From NCBI GenBank assembly GCA_016710935.1, contig JADJTY010000003.1, positions 248,001 through 312,000 on the forward strand: 64,000 bases of DNA. Reading direction: 5' to 3'. Below the pieces are notes generated by a model. It did no database searches. It was not told the origin of the DNA and saw only the letters and a list, made by a program, of their open reading frames with translations. Position 1 is the stretch's first letter; every line of letters starts with the position of its first letter. Source of the stretch: Chitinophagaceae bacterium (GTDB lineage Bacteria > Bacteroidota > Bacteroidia > Chitinophagales > Chitinophagaceae). Positions 52,675 to 61,611 of the stretch are shown piece after piece. A program made the position numbers and the translations under genes.

Positions 52675-53196
52675 ATGAAGACAACAATAAAATTAATAGC
52701 AATTGCACTTGGAAGCACACTAATTGTGACATCTTGCAAAAAAAAAGATTCAACTCCTGCTCCAACAGTTTATTATCAGCAAAACGATCAGATGGGCAGA
52801 CCGGCCATAAATACCGTTTTTATTGCTCCCGCAAATAAAGATAAATTCAATACAACACCACCGTCGGCACAAAACGCAGCATTTGCCTCTGAAATATCTG
52901 CAAAGCTTACGGCATTTGGTTATACTTCAAATATTTTAGGCCTTAATAATGCCGCCTTTAGCGGAGTTTTAGCCACTGATGTTTTAACGGCCGCAACAGT
53001 TGGTACTACCACTTTTTATGATGGTACAAATGTATTAACCGGAAGGACATTGGCAGATGATGTTATCAATGTGGAATTGATCCTGATATTTGGCGGATCA
53101 ACCGGAGGCAGTAACCCCGGTTTAACAAATGATAACGTTGATGCAAACGATAAACCATTCCTGGCATCGTTTCCTTATTTAGCAGCGCCTTTCTAG
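52675..53196 (+). CDS. DUF4331-like lipoprotein, C-terminal-type half
   Basis: The protein is 173 residues with lipobox VTSC (MKTTIKLIAIALGSTLIVTSC). The block QMGRPAINTVFIAPANKDKFN is the C-terminal DUF4331 signature usually found in one chain with the N-terminal HIDTP motif; here it follows on a separate lipoprotein. The chain ends in VELILIFGGSTGG and PFLASFPYLAAPF, similar to the end of full-length DUF4331 proteins. A strong terminator follows, so the two genes form the operon's end. Confidence 0.8.
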   Translation: MKTTIKLIAIALGSTLIVTSCKKKDSTPAPTVYYQQNDQMGRPAINTVFIAPANKDKFNTTPPSAQNAAFASEISAKLTAFGYTSNILGLNNAAFSGVLATDVLTAATVGTTTFYDGTNVLTGRTLADDVINVELILIFGGSTGGSNPGLTNDNVDANDKPFLASFPYLAAPF

Positions 53197-53222
53197 ATCC
53201 AAACAATAAACAAATCAGCCGG

Positions 53223-53255
53223 CGGCGAAGAAGTATTTCTTCGCCGTTTCTTTTT
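53223..53255 (+). terminator. Rho-independent terminator
   Basis: Perfect 10-bp stem CGGCGAAGAA/TTCTTCGCCG around GTAT, then TTTCTTTTT. Closes the DUF4331 operon. Confidence 0.9.
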
Positions 53256-53320
53256 ACCCAACCTATCGCAGCTAAAAAAACACAAACCATTGGTCATTAG
53301 TTAAAACCATCTTTAACAAT

Positions 53321-53344
53321 AAACCGTATGTAAGTAAACGGTTT
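53321..53344 (+). promoter_or_regulatory. Inverted repeat before the TonB-receptor locus
   Basis: AAACCGT (53321-53327) and ACGGTTT (53338-53344), spacer 10, end two bases before a near-consensus -7 box TAGTTTTA (53347-53354). A regulator site for the genes at 53396 onwards is plausible. Confidence 0.4.
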
Positions 53345-53395
53345 TATAGTTTTACTCATTACTAAACATCATTTTTTAACTGCATCATACATAAC

Positions 53396-53758
53396 ATGAA
53401 AAAAACTGCTTTATATTTCCTGCTGTTTTCCTATGCTATGGTTATTTTAAAACCGGTTACACCCTATGTTTCCGATGCAGTTGCTCATATCTTTTATTAC
53501 AGCCAGCACATGGCAACCGTACATTACGAAAACGGAAAAATGCATGTACACAGGGAAATAGTGAACAATGCAAAAGAAGAACAGCCTGCAAAAGAAATAC
53601 CTGCTTCTAAAAGAGAAAATTCTGCAAACGATCATACCGGTTTACAACAAAAGCAATTGGTACAGGTTTTGCCTGTGACCAGGTCATATCAAATTCCTTT
53701 TACTGCCAGCCTGCTCCAGAATTACCTGGCGGCTGAATACCCACCTCCAAGAGCCTGA
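53396..53758 (+). CDS. Small His-containing envelope protein upstream of a TonB receptor
   Basis: The protein is 120 residues. A hydrophobic N-terminal segment (ALYFLLFSYAMVIL) is followed by HIFYYSQHMATVHYENGKMHVHREIV, with several His that could bind metal, then a Lys/Glu-rich disordered stretch and YQIPFTASLLQNYL at the end. No family is known to me. Its position, about 116 bases before the TonB receptor and in the same direction, suggests a partner in uptake, perhaps of a metal, given HupE/UreJ downstream. Confidence 0.6.
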   Translation: MKKTALYFLLFSYAMVILKPVTPYVSDAVAHIFYYSQHMATVHYENGKMHVHREIVNNAKEEQPAKEIPASKRENSANDHTGLQQKQLVQVLPVTRSYQIPFTASLLQNYLAAEYPPPRA

Positions 53759-53874
53759 TCAGTTTCATTCGCTCCGTATAGATCTTACTAAACGTTTATC
53801 TGTATTTATATGCAGTTAGATGCCAGCAGATATATATTACCACACTATTAATTATCAAACTTTAAATCATACTC

Positions 53875-56112
53875 ATGCAATATACATGCAGGTACATCAT
53901 CATGCTATGTGTACTCCTTTTATCCGGATCTTTTTACCCGGCGCAGGCACAAACCACCCTCAAAGGAAAAGTGGTGGATGTGGTAAGCAGGCAGCCGCTT
54001 GAATCGGTTTCAATTACCGATATAAATGCTCAAACCGTAAAAACAACAACGGACCAGAACGGAAATTTTATATTAAAGTCCTGTACCGAATTACAGTTTT
54101 CGGCCGTTGGCTATAAAACTGTAACCAGCACTGTTGCGGCAAACAGCAGCAATACCATTGCGCTGCAGCCAGAACCGGTTAGTTTAAAAAACATAGTGCT
54201 TGAAAGTAATGCAACCACAAAATTCAGCACCATCAGCAAAATAGATCTGGATATAAATCCGGTAAAGAACACACAGGAACTGTTGCGCCTGGTACCAGGC
54301 TTATTCATTGCCCAACATGCCGGTGGTGGTAAAGCCGAGCAGATCTTTTTGCGTGGCTTTGATGTGGATCATGGTACTGATGTGAAAGTGTCTTTTGATG
54401 GTATACCGGTAAATATGGTTAGCCACGCCCATGGGCAGGGTTATGCCGATGCACATTTTATTATTCCTGAAACCGTTAACAATATTGACTTTGGGGCCGG
54501 ACCTTATTATGCACAGCATGGCGATTTTAATACGGCCGGTTATGTATCATTTGCAAGCTTTAAAAATATCAGCAACAGCCGTATACAAGTGGAAGGCGGA
54601 AGGTTCAATTCTTTCCGCACACTGGCCATGCTTGATCTGATCAAAAAAAATAAGGATAAACAAAGTGCTTATATAGCTGCCGATTTTAACTATACCGATG
54701 GTCCAACCATTGCCAAACAAAATTTTAAGCGCTTGAACCTGTTCGGAAAATATAATCTTTCGATCACCGACAACACAAAGCTGACTGCATCGGTTTCTAC
54801 CTTTACCAGCAAATGGAATGCAAGCGGACAGATACCCGACCGTGCTGTTAAGGATGGTACCATCAGCCGCTTTGGAAGCATTGACCCAACCGAAGGCGGC
54901 AATACCGAAAGGCATAATGCCAACCTGGTTGTATCGCACCAGTTTACAAATGGCGCCAACTGGGAGAACCAGGCATTTTACAGCCGCTATAAATTTAACC
55001 TGTACTCAAACTTTACTTTCTTTTTAAACGACCCGGTAAACGGTGATGAGATACAGCAGGCCGAAAGCCGTAATATTTTTGGCTATGCGACTAAATTCAA
55101 TCATAAATATTTTTTTGGAAATAAAACGCTGTACTCAACCTATGGTGCCGGCCTGAGGCATGATGCAACAAAGGACAGCAGGCTGTCGAATGTAGTAACC
55201 CGTAAATTTTTAAGCGATATTAAACTGGGGAATATTAAAGAAACCAACCTTTACGCCTTTATGCAACAACAATTGAATGCAGGTAAATGGTTGTTTGATG
55301 CAGGTGTACGTGTAGATTATTTTAATTTCAGTTACCTGGATAAATTAAATGCAGCGCAGCAGCCATCACAGCAAAAAGCAATTGTGAGCCCTAAGGTTAA
55401 TATTCAATACACTATCAACAAAAAGGTACAGTTATTTGTAAAAGCCGGCAAAGGTTTTCATAGCAATGATGCCCGTGTGGTGGTGGCCAACGATGGCAAA
55501 GACATTTTGCCTGCGGCTTATGGAACCGACTTTGGCGTAATATTAAAACCGTCTGAAAATATATTGATCAATATTGCTGCCTGGTACTTATATCTTGACC
55601 AGGAGTTTGTGTATGTTGGCGATGCCGGTGTGGTAGAACCAAGCGGCAAAAGTAAAAGACAGGGTATTGATGTTACTACCAGGTTTCAGTTTACCAAAAA
55701 CTTATTTGCCAATGCCAATTTTAATTTTACAAAACCAAGGGCTGTTGACGAACCTAAGGGTGCCGATTATATTCCACTGGCGCCTACATTTACCAGTGTT
55801 GGTGGTGTTTATTATAAAGCGCAGCAAGGTTTTAATGGCGGCATTAATTACCGATACATAAAAAACCGCCCGGCCAATGAAGATAACTCTGTTGTTGCCA
55901 AAGGTTATTTTTTACTGGATGCAGCTGTTAATTACACCAGGCCTAAATATGAAATAGGACTGGCTTTTGAAAACATCTTTAATATTAAATGGAACGAAGC
56001 ACAGTTTGCAACAGAATCGAGGTTGATGAATGAGCCGGCACCTGTTACAGAATTGCATTATACACCAGGTACGCCGTTTTTTGCAAGGCTGAAGCTGGCG
56101 GTGTTCTTTTAA
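53875..56112 (+). CDS. TonB-dependent outer-membrane receptor
   Basis: The protein is 745 residues. Signal peptide (MQYTCRYIIMLCVLLL to AQAQ), then a carboxypeptidase-regulatory-like domain (about 28-105: TTLKGKVVDVVSRQPLESVSI), a plug (about 115-225: LDINPVKNTQELLRLVPGLFIAQ, IFLRGFDVDHGTDVKVSFDGIPVN) and a 22-strand-type barrel ending in FFARLKLAVFF. Not a SusC, as no SusD gene follows. It imports a substrate across the outer membrane with TonB energy; a downstream HupE/UreJ gene suggests nickel or cobalt, which is inference. Confidence 0.92.
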   Translation: MQYTCRYIIMLCVLLLSGSFYPAQAQTTLKGKVVDVVSRQPLESVSITDINAQTVKTTTDQNGNFILKSCTELQFSAVGYKTVTSTVAANSSNTIALQPEPVSLKNIVLESNATTKFSTISKIDLDINPVKNTQELLRLVPGLFIAQHAGGGKAEQIFLRGFDVDHGTDVKVSFDGIPVNMVSHAHGQGYADAHFIIPETVNNIDFGAGPYYAQHGDFNTAGYVSFASFKNISNSRIQVEGGRFNSFRTLAMLDLIKKNKDKQSAYIAADFNYTDGPTIAKQNFKRLNLFGKYNLSITDNTKLTASVSTFTSKWNASGQIPDRAVKDGTISRFGSIDPTEGGNTERHNANLVVSHQFTNGANWENQAFYSRYKFNLYSNFTFFLNDPVNGDEIQQAESRNIFGYATKFNHKYFFGNKTLYSTYGAGLRHDATKDSRLSNVVTRKFLSDIKLGNIKETNLYAFMQQQLNAGKWLFDAGVRVDYFNFSYLDKLNAAQQPSQQKAIVSPKVNIQYTINKKVQLFVKAGKGFHSNDARVVVANDGKDILPAAYGTDFGVILKPSENILINIAAWYLYLDQEFVYVGDAGVVEPSGKSKRQGIDVTTRFQFTKNLFANANFNFTKPRAVDEPKGADYIPLAPTFTSVGGVYYKAQQGFNGGINYRYIKNRPANEDNSVVAKGYFLLDAAVNYTRPKYEIGLAFENIFNIKWNEAQFATESRLMNEPAPVTELHYTPGTPFFARLKLAVFF

Positions 56113-56150
56113 ATATAAAAAAGCGAGCAATAGCCCAAAACATAAAAGCT

Positions 56151-56233
56151 GTCAGGCTGAGCTTGTCGAAGCCGGTGCAAAGTAGCAAGTATTTTACTAA
56201 AGCTAAACCCGCCTTCGACAAGCTCAGGCTGAC
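56151..56233. repeat. Inverted-repeat element, GTCAGGCTGAGCTTGTCGAAG type
   Basis: Left arm at 56151-56173 and right arm at 56211-56233 are inverted copies with 21 of 23 matching positions (words GTCAGGCTGAGCTTGTC and GACAAGCTCAGGCTGAC). The 37 bases between show no coding content. Such elements are scattered in Bacteroidota genomes as I recall. They lie in the gap between the TonB receptor and HupE/UreJ. Confidence 0.7.
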
Positions 56234-56284
56234 ACTCTAAAAATTTAAGAGTAATAAAATAATAATTTAAACCTCTTTTATACA

Positions 56285-56968
56285 ATGAATATGATGCATA
56301 AAAATAACAGGCTACAATTAAAATCTTTGGCGCTGTTGCTTCTATTCTTCCTCATCAGCCAGCCCTTGTTGGCGCATGAAGAAGTGGGCGAACTGGAAAA
56401 AATGAGTAAGGCTGATGCAGCCATCTTGTACCTGCAGCTCGGCTTTAAGCATATTATTCCACTTGGTTTTGATCATATACTTTTTGTACTGAGCCTGTTT
56501 TTGCTCAGCCCTAAATTAAAACCCGTACTTTGGCAGGCAACTGCGTTTACGGTTGCACATTCCATCACACTGGGACTGGCGATGTTTAAAGTGATAACGC
56601 CTTCACCGGCCATAATAGAGCCTATCATTGCTATGTCCATCATGTACGTGGCTTTGGAAAACATCTTCTCTCCAACGCTTAAAAAATCACGTATCGGCAT
56701 TGTATTTTTATTTGGCCTGGTACACGGTATGGGTTTTGCCAATGCGCTGGGCTCTTTAGGCTTGCCACAAAATTCCTACCTCACATCACTCATCATGTTT
56801 AATGTAGGTGTAGAACTGGGGCAACTGGCGGTGATCTTATCTGCCTTCGTTTTATTCGGGAAATGGTTTGGCAACAAACCTTATTACCGCAAGGCCATTG
56901 TAATTCCTTTATCTGTATTGATTACGATCATGGCGGGGTATTGGACGGTGGAGCGGTTGTTCTTTTAA
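56285..56968 (+). CDS. HupE/UreJ-family membrane protein
   Basis: The protein is 227 residues with about six helices after a cleavable or first segment ending LLAH. Conserved histidines sit in FKHIIPLGFDHILFVLS, FTVAHSITLGLAM and FGLVHGMGFANALG, typical of HupE/UreJ. The family is associated with nickel or cobalt import for hydrogenase or urease; neither enzyme is in this window. It lies in one direction with the TonB receptor and small His-containing protein, separated by a repeat. Its stop overlaps that of the convergent immunity-like gene by four bases. Confidence 0.88.
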   Translation: MNMMHKNNRLQLKSLALLLLFFLISQPLLAHEEVGELEKMSKADAAILYLQLGFKHIIPLGFDHILFVLSLFLLSPKLKPVLWQATAFTVAHSITLGLAMFKVITPSPAIIEPIIAMSIMYVALENIFSPTLKKSRIGIVFLFGLVHGMGFANALGSLGLPQNSYLTSLIMFNVGVELGQLAVILSAFVLFGKWFGNKPYYRKAIVIPLSVLITIMAGYWTVERLFF

Positions 56969-57387
56969 GGGTTTAATTCAGTAAATATTTTAAAATTTTC
57001 AAACCAGGTACTTTTGATCTCGTTAGTAGTGTCAAATTCTTTTAATCGTATAATATTTTGATCAAAAAGTTTACAGACTGTTTGCCAGTTCGTTTTGTTG
57101 CTGAGCCAATATTGCTTTTCACTATTTAAAACATTGTTTAGCAAGTCGCCTTCATAATAATTGCCTTCTGCTAAAATATCCTCCTTTAATTTTTCAATAG
57201 CAAGAGGAATCAAAAATTCAAGATTAATATTTTGTCCAATCATTATTCTCAAATCTTCTATTGTAAAGTCTTTTAATGTTTTTTTTCGAAGTTGGTGGCA
57301 GGTTTTAACCAGGTACGAGTCATATTCCGGTTCACCCCAATCCTGTTTGTCCAATTGCTCCAGTGTATTATTTAAATCTACTTTCAT
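56965..57387 (-). CDS. CdiI-like contact-dependent inhibition immunity protein
   Basis: The protein is 140 residues. The pattern YLVKTCHQLRKKTLKDFTIEDLRIMIGQNINLEFLIPLAIEKLKEDILAEGNYYEGDLLNNVL matches, from memory, the CdiI_3-type immunity family. Such proteins sit next to CdiA toxin genes and protect the cell from them. No toxin, polymorphic-toxin or secretion gene is nearby, so this looks like an orphan immunity gene. It converges with and overlaps the HupE gene by four bases and lies 18 bases after the cupin gene on the same strand. Confidence 0.7.
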   Translation of the reverse strand: MKVDLNNTLEQLDKQDWGEPEYDSYLVKTCHQLRKKTLKDFTIEDLRIMIGQNINLEFLIPLAIEKLKEDILAEGNYYEGDLLNNVLNSEKQYWLSNKTNWQTVCKLFDQNIIRLKEFDTTNEIKSTWFENFKIFTELNP

Positions 57388-57405
57388 GTAGTGAATTGTT
57401 GCCGG

Positions 57406-57948
57406 CTAATATTTGATACCCATTAGTTTACCAATTACTCCAAGCAGCTTAACAGCCCAGTCTGGTGGTTTAACTGCTATTATATCATTTCTGTAATTAC
57501 TCATCAATGCACCCAGGTATAACTTAGTATTCAGGTTCATTTTAAAATCCTTTGTTCTGCCTTCAGTTACCTTGTCCAATACTTTAACTACATCTTCAAA
57601 ATAGGCTTCCATCTGTAAGGCTGGCTGGTGTGTGTTATAAACCAATACTTCTTTAGCTGTTGGGTTTCTGAAAGTATGTGCAACACCTTTTGGAACAGTA
57701 AGTTTGTCTCCCTTTTTTGCAGGTATCCAGGTATCTTTTACAAAGAATTCCATTTCTCCCTCCAGAATTTCATAGGTCTCAATAGCATTTGGATGCGTAT
57801 GAACCAAGGGGTCTTTCATGTTGCATCCCGGCAATAATAACCAATGCAGATCCAGTGACTGTCCGTTTGTTTCAGTTCCGCTTTTTAGAACGGTAAATTT
57901 CATTCCAAGTGGCGTCATATCAAGTATTTTGTTCTGATCAGTTATCAT
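57406..57948 (-). CDS. Cupin-domain protein
   Basis: The protein is 180 residues. A single cupin barrel: motif 1 is HTHPNAIETYEILEGEMEFFV (His-x-His and Glu) and motif 2 PKGVAHTFRNPTAKEVLV (His). Single-domain cupins of this kind bind a metal and may act as dioxygenases or sugar epimerases; the C-terminal 60 residues (KVLDKVTEGRTKDFKMNLNTKLYLGALMSN) are an extra helical part. Transcribed toward the immunity gene, perhaps in one operon. Confidence 0.85.
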   Translation of the reverse strand: MITDQNKILDMTPLGMKFTVLKSGTETNGQSLDLHWLLLPGCNMKDPLVHTHPNAIETYEILEGEMEFFVKDTWIPAKKGDKLTVPKGVAHTFRNPTAKEVLVYNTHQPALQMEAYFEDVVKVLDKVTEGRTKDFKMNLNTKLYLGALMSNYRNDIIAVKPPDWAVKLLGVIGKLMGIKY

Positions 57949-58055
57949 ATGAAAGCTGTTTAAACAATTTAATAATTAGGTTTTTAAGTAAGAGCAGAAA
58001 TTGCTCTCAAATGTAATTTACGAAAAGATCAATTTGTTTTATTCCACAAAATAGG

Positions 58056-58085
58056 AAAGGTCACAGGATTTAACCTGCGACCTTT
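58056..58085 (-). terminator. Terminator-like hairpin
   Basis: AAAGGTCACAGG and CCTGCGACCTTT pair with one mismatch around a 6-base loop. On the minus strand a T-rich run follows, so it most likely ends the transcript of the TPR lipoprotein gene above. Confidence 0.65.
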
Positions 58086-58111
58086 GCTCTACAGAAGAGA
58101 AATGAAATTAA

Positions 58112-59404
58112 CTACCCTCCCAATTCCTTCTCCAAATCCCTCACCATACCAGGACTTAGATCATATCGATTTTTATAGGCCGCTTTAAAAAACTGCTCCG
58201 CATTATAACCTTTATTTTGTGCCTGCATGTATTTGCCCATCCAGTAAAGTTCAAGCCCTTCCAGTGGCTTGCCCGATACCTGTTGCTGGTAAACTTTTTC
58301 TGCTTCGGCTGTTTTATTATTCCTGTACAATGCCCAAACATACCAGGCATAGGTTTGCGGGGTGCTCCTGTTCAGTAATTCTCTGGCTGCAATAGTTTCT
58401 GCTTTGCCGGGATCATTTAAAATGCCGGTGTATAGTTCCAGCAGATATTTGTTGTACATATTGCCATAAACAGGCGCTGTTGCCATGGCAACAAATTCGT
58501 TGGCATATTTTTTTTGCAGGACGCTGTCCCCTCTTTTATCAGCCAGTTGCGATAATTTAAAAACAGCATCGGGTGCTTTTGTTTTTGATTGTACAAAGCG
58601 AAATATTTTTTCTGCCAGCGAATCATTATTATCATGCACCAAGGCTATCCAGCCCAATGCCATGATGGAGTGCAGGTCGGTGGCAAGTAAACGGATGGAT
58701 TGTTCATACAACTCATTTGCCTTTTGCAGATTACCATTATGTAAATTCAAATCGGCTTCATTAGATAAAGCCGCCTGCATTAAAGAAATTTTTCCTGCAG
58801 CCTGCTCCCAGGCCTGGTGCATAGCAGCAATGGCTGTATCCAGCTCGCCCTTATAATGAGCCAGCTTTGCCCTGCGAAAATTATAACCATAATCGGTAGG
58901 CCTGGCAATTTGTTTTAATTCAAATGCTGCAACCGGGTAGTAACCCAGTTCAAAAGCCACATCAAAACTGAGCGTAGCTGATTCATATTTTTTTATGCCC
59001 GTATTTTTTACCTGCTTTAAAAGCGAATCAGCCATGTTAAAACGGTGCTGCAAAATACTGTTGCTTACCAGGGCCATATTAGGAGCGGTTTCCTGGTGAT
59101 TAAAAGCTTTGTCGGCCAACAATAAAATACTGTCGGCCATTACCAGGTCCTGTATATCGCCGGTTACATGAAAACGCTGCACGAGGCAGTTTGCGTATTT
59201 TAATTCGTTGACCAGGCCGGGGCTTTCGGGTACTATCCTGCTCTTCCAGAATTGGAGATCGGTCTCAAGTGCATTTTTAACGGCAGAATCGGAATAATTA
59301 TTGATCAGGCTGTCAACAAAAGTGACTGACACGATCGTTTTATTTTGATCTTTACAGGATGCAAACAGCAACAGCATGGCTATGCCGGGAATTAATTGTT
59401 TCAA
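58112..59404 (-). CDS. TPR-like lipoprotein
   Basis: The protein is 430 residues with lipobox FASC (MKQLIPGIAMLLLFASC). Helical repeats of TPR type span most of it: NLQKANELYEQSIRLL, LHSIMALGWIALVHDNNDS, NKTAEAEKVYQQQVS, and the end EQFFKAAYKNRYDLSPGM. Anchored in a membrane and facing the periplasm. Together with DUF4331 and HupE genes nearby it could form part of a surface metal-handling set, but this link is neighbourhood only. Confidence 0.75.
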   Translation of the reverse strand: MKQLIPGIAMLLLFASCKDQNKTIVSVTFVDSLINNYSDSAVKNALETDLQFWKSRIVPESPGLVNELKYANCLVQRFHVTGDIQDLVMADSILLLADKAFNHQETAPNMALVSNSILQHRFNMADSLLKQVKNTGIKKYESATLSFDVAFELGYYPVAAFELKQIARPTDYGYNFRRAKLAHYKGELDTAIAAMHQAWEQAAGKISLMQAALSNEADLNLHNGNLQKANELYEQSIRLLATDLHSIMALGWIALVHDNNDSLAEKIFRFVQSKTKAPDAVFKLSQLADKRGDSVLQKKYANEFVAMATAPVYGNMYNKYLLELYTGILNDPGKAETIAARELLNRSTPQTYAWYVWALYRNNKTAEAEKVYQQQVSGKPLEGLELYWMGKYMQAQNKGYNAEQFFKAAYKNRYDLSPGMVRDLEKELGG

Positions 59405-59502
59405 GGTTTAAAGTTTAGGAATATGTACGGATAAATATGCCGGATGGTTTTTAAAAACCAGTTCCAGCCATCTTACCCAAACCCAGGTTAAGACAGGTTC
59501 AT

Positions 59503-60291
59503 CTATTTCCCCGGCATCATTTTTTTAATGGCTGCAGGCAGATCAAGCTTTCCTTTGATCAGCCACGAAGTTCCAAAAGCGATCAGTGCAATAGCTTCGA
59601 GGCAAAATACCGGATGCGTTTTATCAAGCCAGCCGATCTGCATCGGTTGTATCCAGATGCTGTAAACGGCTATCAATGCAAGGCATGCCAGCATGATGAT
59701 GCCGCATAGCAGGTAGGTCTTATGATTTTTCAGTTTGCCAAAATCCTTTCTTACTTCTGTTCTGCGAAAATTAACCATCGACATAACGGCTAGTGTAATA
59801 AAAAACAGGCAGGCAAAGGCAAAGTGAATATGACCGGTATTATCACTGCTGAGAAAAATACGCATATTGTCAGTAATACAATTGGTTGATGCAGTTGGGA
59901 ACACGACCACGCCGAGCGCAAAAACACCTGCCAGGTTTGCCATAGCACTATCGGTAAGACCTTTTTCTCCGGGGCGGAGTTTATGGCCTTTGTAACAGAA
60001 CATAAACAGAGCCACGGCACACATAACGCCGGTAAACAACTCTCCTACGGTACTGTAATAATAATGGCTTATAGAAAATTTAAAAGAACCGGCGGAAACA
60101 TAGGATTCGTTGCATTTGTAACAGTCAGTTCTGATAAAAAAATTGCTATTAAGGATATCCAGGTTATTTACCACATAATTGCCGATGAGTAAAATGAACG
60201 GCAGCAACAAGCCCAGCCAGCCAATGGCTTTGCGAATGGCGAGGTAAGAAACGATGAGATTGTCGTTGTTGTTTTTATCCGTGTTGGCCAT
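59503..60291 (-). CDS. Polytopic membrane protein, unknown
   Basis: The protein is 262 residues with about six helices. The first loop contains a CxxC (DCYKCNESY), and after it ISHYYYSTVGELFTGVMCAVALFMFCYKGHK, a pattern reminiscent of DUF998/Frag1-like membrane proteins. A short His-containing region (STNCITDNMRIFLSSDNTGHIHFAFA) follows. No enzymatic motif is seen. Alone on its strand with about 100-150 bases of gap on either side. Confidence 0.7.
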   Translation of the reverse strand: MANTDKNNNDNLIVSYLAIRKAIGWLGLLLPFILLIGNYVVNNLDILNSNFFIRTDCYKCNESYVSAGSFKFSISHYYYSTVGELFTGVMCAVALFMFCYKGHKLRPGEKGLTDSAMANLAGVFALGVVVFPTASTNCITDNMRIFLSSDNTGHIHFAFACLFFITLAVMSMVNFRRTEVRKDFGKLKNHKTYLLCGIIMLACLALIAVYSIWIQPMQIGWLDKTHPVFCLEAIALIAFGTSWLIKGKLDLPAAIKKMMPGK

Positions 60292-60443
60292 AGCGAATTA
60301 GTTTTGGTTGAGCGTATACGCTGTAAAAGAACAGAATGTTTTGCTAAGTTGCAAGAGGTAGGTGGTATTGCATATTAAACCAGTGCCATCCTTTAAAAGA
60401 TGTTGAGCAATACTAAATAATGATCAGTTAAAAAAAAAGTGAT

Positions 60444-61166
60444 TTATTCCCATCCATTTGCAAGCACATCAGCAAGATGCATGGTCTTTAAAGGCAGGTT
60501 CTTGTTTTTTATAATACCTTCAAGCTGCATAAGGCAACTGAGATCGGTTGATATAATATATTCGGCGCCGGTGGCCAGTGCGTTGTTAATTTTCTGATCG
60601 GCCATAGCAGTTGATATGGCATCAAATTTTACTGCAAAAGTTCCGCCAAAACCGCAGCAGGTTTCCACATCGTTCATTTCCAACATTTCCAGTCCTTTTA
60701 CATAACTTAACAAAGTACGTGGACCGGTCTTTATTTTGCATTCACGCAACGCAGCACAACTGTCATGGTAGGTGGCTTTACCGTTCAGCGCTGCACCGTA
60801 GTTCTCTATCTTTAATACATCGGTTAAGAATTCGCTAAATTCGTAAATACGTTTGCCCAGGTCTTTTACGGTATTGTGCTGTGAAGAATTTTCGAAAAGT
60901 TTACTGTAGTAATTTCGTACAAAACCTACACAACTGGCACTGGGTGCTACAATATAATCGGCCCCTTCAAAGTCTTTAATGAACTTGCTGCAAACATCTC
61001 TTGCTTCATCCCAAAATCCTGCATTGAAAGCCGGCTGGCCGCAACAGGTCTGGTTGGTATTGTAGGATACTTCGCAACAGGCTTTCTCCAGCACTTTAAC
61101 CATATTAAATGCTGTTTGCGGGTAAAGCTGATCTACAAAACAAGGTATGAATAACTGAACTTTCAT
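60444..61166 (-). CDS. CCG-domain (LutA/GlpC-like) iron-sulfur oxidoreductase subunit
   Basis: The protein is 240 residues with two CCG domains: QTCCGQPAFNAGFWDEA near residue 45 and ETCCGFGGTFAVKF near 165, each with the flanking Cys (FIPCFVDQLYP and YHDSCAALRE) that bind a 4Fe-4S-like cluster. LutA-type subunits work with LutB and LutC in lactate oxidation; neither partner is in this window, so the electron path is unknown. It follows the lipoprotein gene by two bases and is the last gene of the minus-strand run. Confidence 0.88.
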   Translation of the reverse strand: MKVQLFIPCFVDQLYPQTAFNMVKVLEKACCEVSYNTNQTCCGQPAFNAGFWDEARDVCSKFIKDFEGADYIVAPSASCVGFVRNYYSKLFENSSQHNTVKDLGKRIYEFSEFLTDVLKIENYGAALNGKATYHDSCAALRECKIKTGPRTLLSYVKGLEMLEMNDVETCCGFGGTFAVKFDAISTAMADQKINNALATGAEYIISTDLSCLMQLEGIIKNKNLPLKTMHLADVLANGWE

Positions 61167-61168
61167 GC

Positions 61169-61606
61169 TTATCGCTGGGTCTTTAAATATTCTTTGATGC
61201 TTAGCTTTTTATCTTCTACCGGGTCGTACACTTGTATCTCCATTGTTTTGGGATTCACAAAAAAACGGTAGTAGGTTTCAAAGCGTTCTCCTCCATTATA
61301 ACCGGCCTGTACAGAAATATCTGTTTCATTTTCCTGTGGTTCATCCATCATAAAAGCAATGCCATGACGGTGGTTGCTTAAAGAATCGATGTATTTACTG
61401 CTCTTCATTACAAATGGAAGTTTCATCAATGCATTGGTAATTTTTGTTTCCAAAGCTGTATCAGTAAAACTGTGTATGTATTTTGCTGAAGAGTCGGTTT
61501 TTATTTTGGCAGATGAAGAATCAATAACAACAGTTTCATCTGTTTTAGCAGCATTGTTGCAGGCACTAAAAGAAATGATCACCAGTAAATATAAGAACCG
61601 CTTCAT
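61169..61606 (-). CDS. Lipoprotein, unknown
   Basis: The protein is 145 residues with lipobox FSAC (MKRFLYLLVIISFSAC). A Thr/Asp-rich linker (KTDETVVIDSSSAKIKTDSS) leads to a domain with KYIDSLSNHRHGIAFMMDEPQENETDISVQAGYNGGERFETYYRFFV, with an acidic patch and a short strand-rich fold. I recognise no family. Two bases from the Fe-S gene and five from ribH, so it is in their operon. Confidence 0.7.
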   Translation of the reverse strand: MKRFLYLLVIISFSACNNAAKTDETVVIDSSSAKIKTDSSAKYIHSFTDTALETKITNALMKLPFVMKSSKYIDSLSNHRHGIAFMMDEPQENETDISVQAGYNGGERFETYYRFFVNPKTMEIQVYDPVEDKKLSIKEYLKTQR

Positions 61607-61611
61607 AGATA

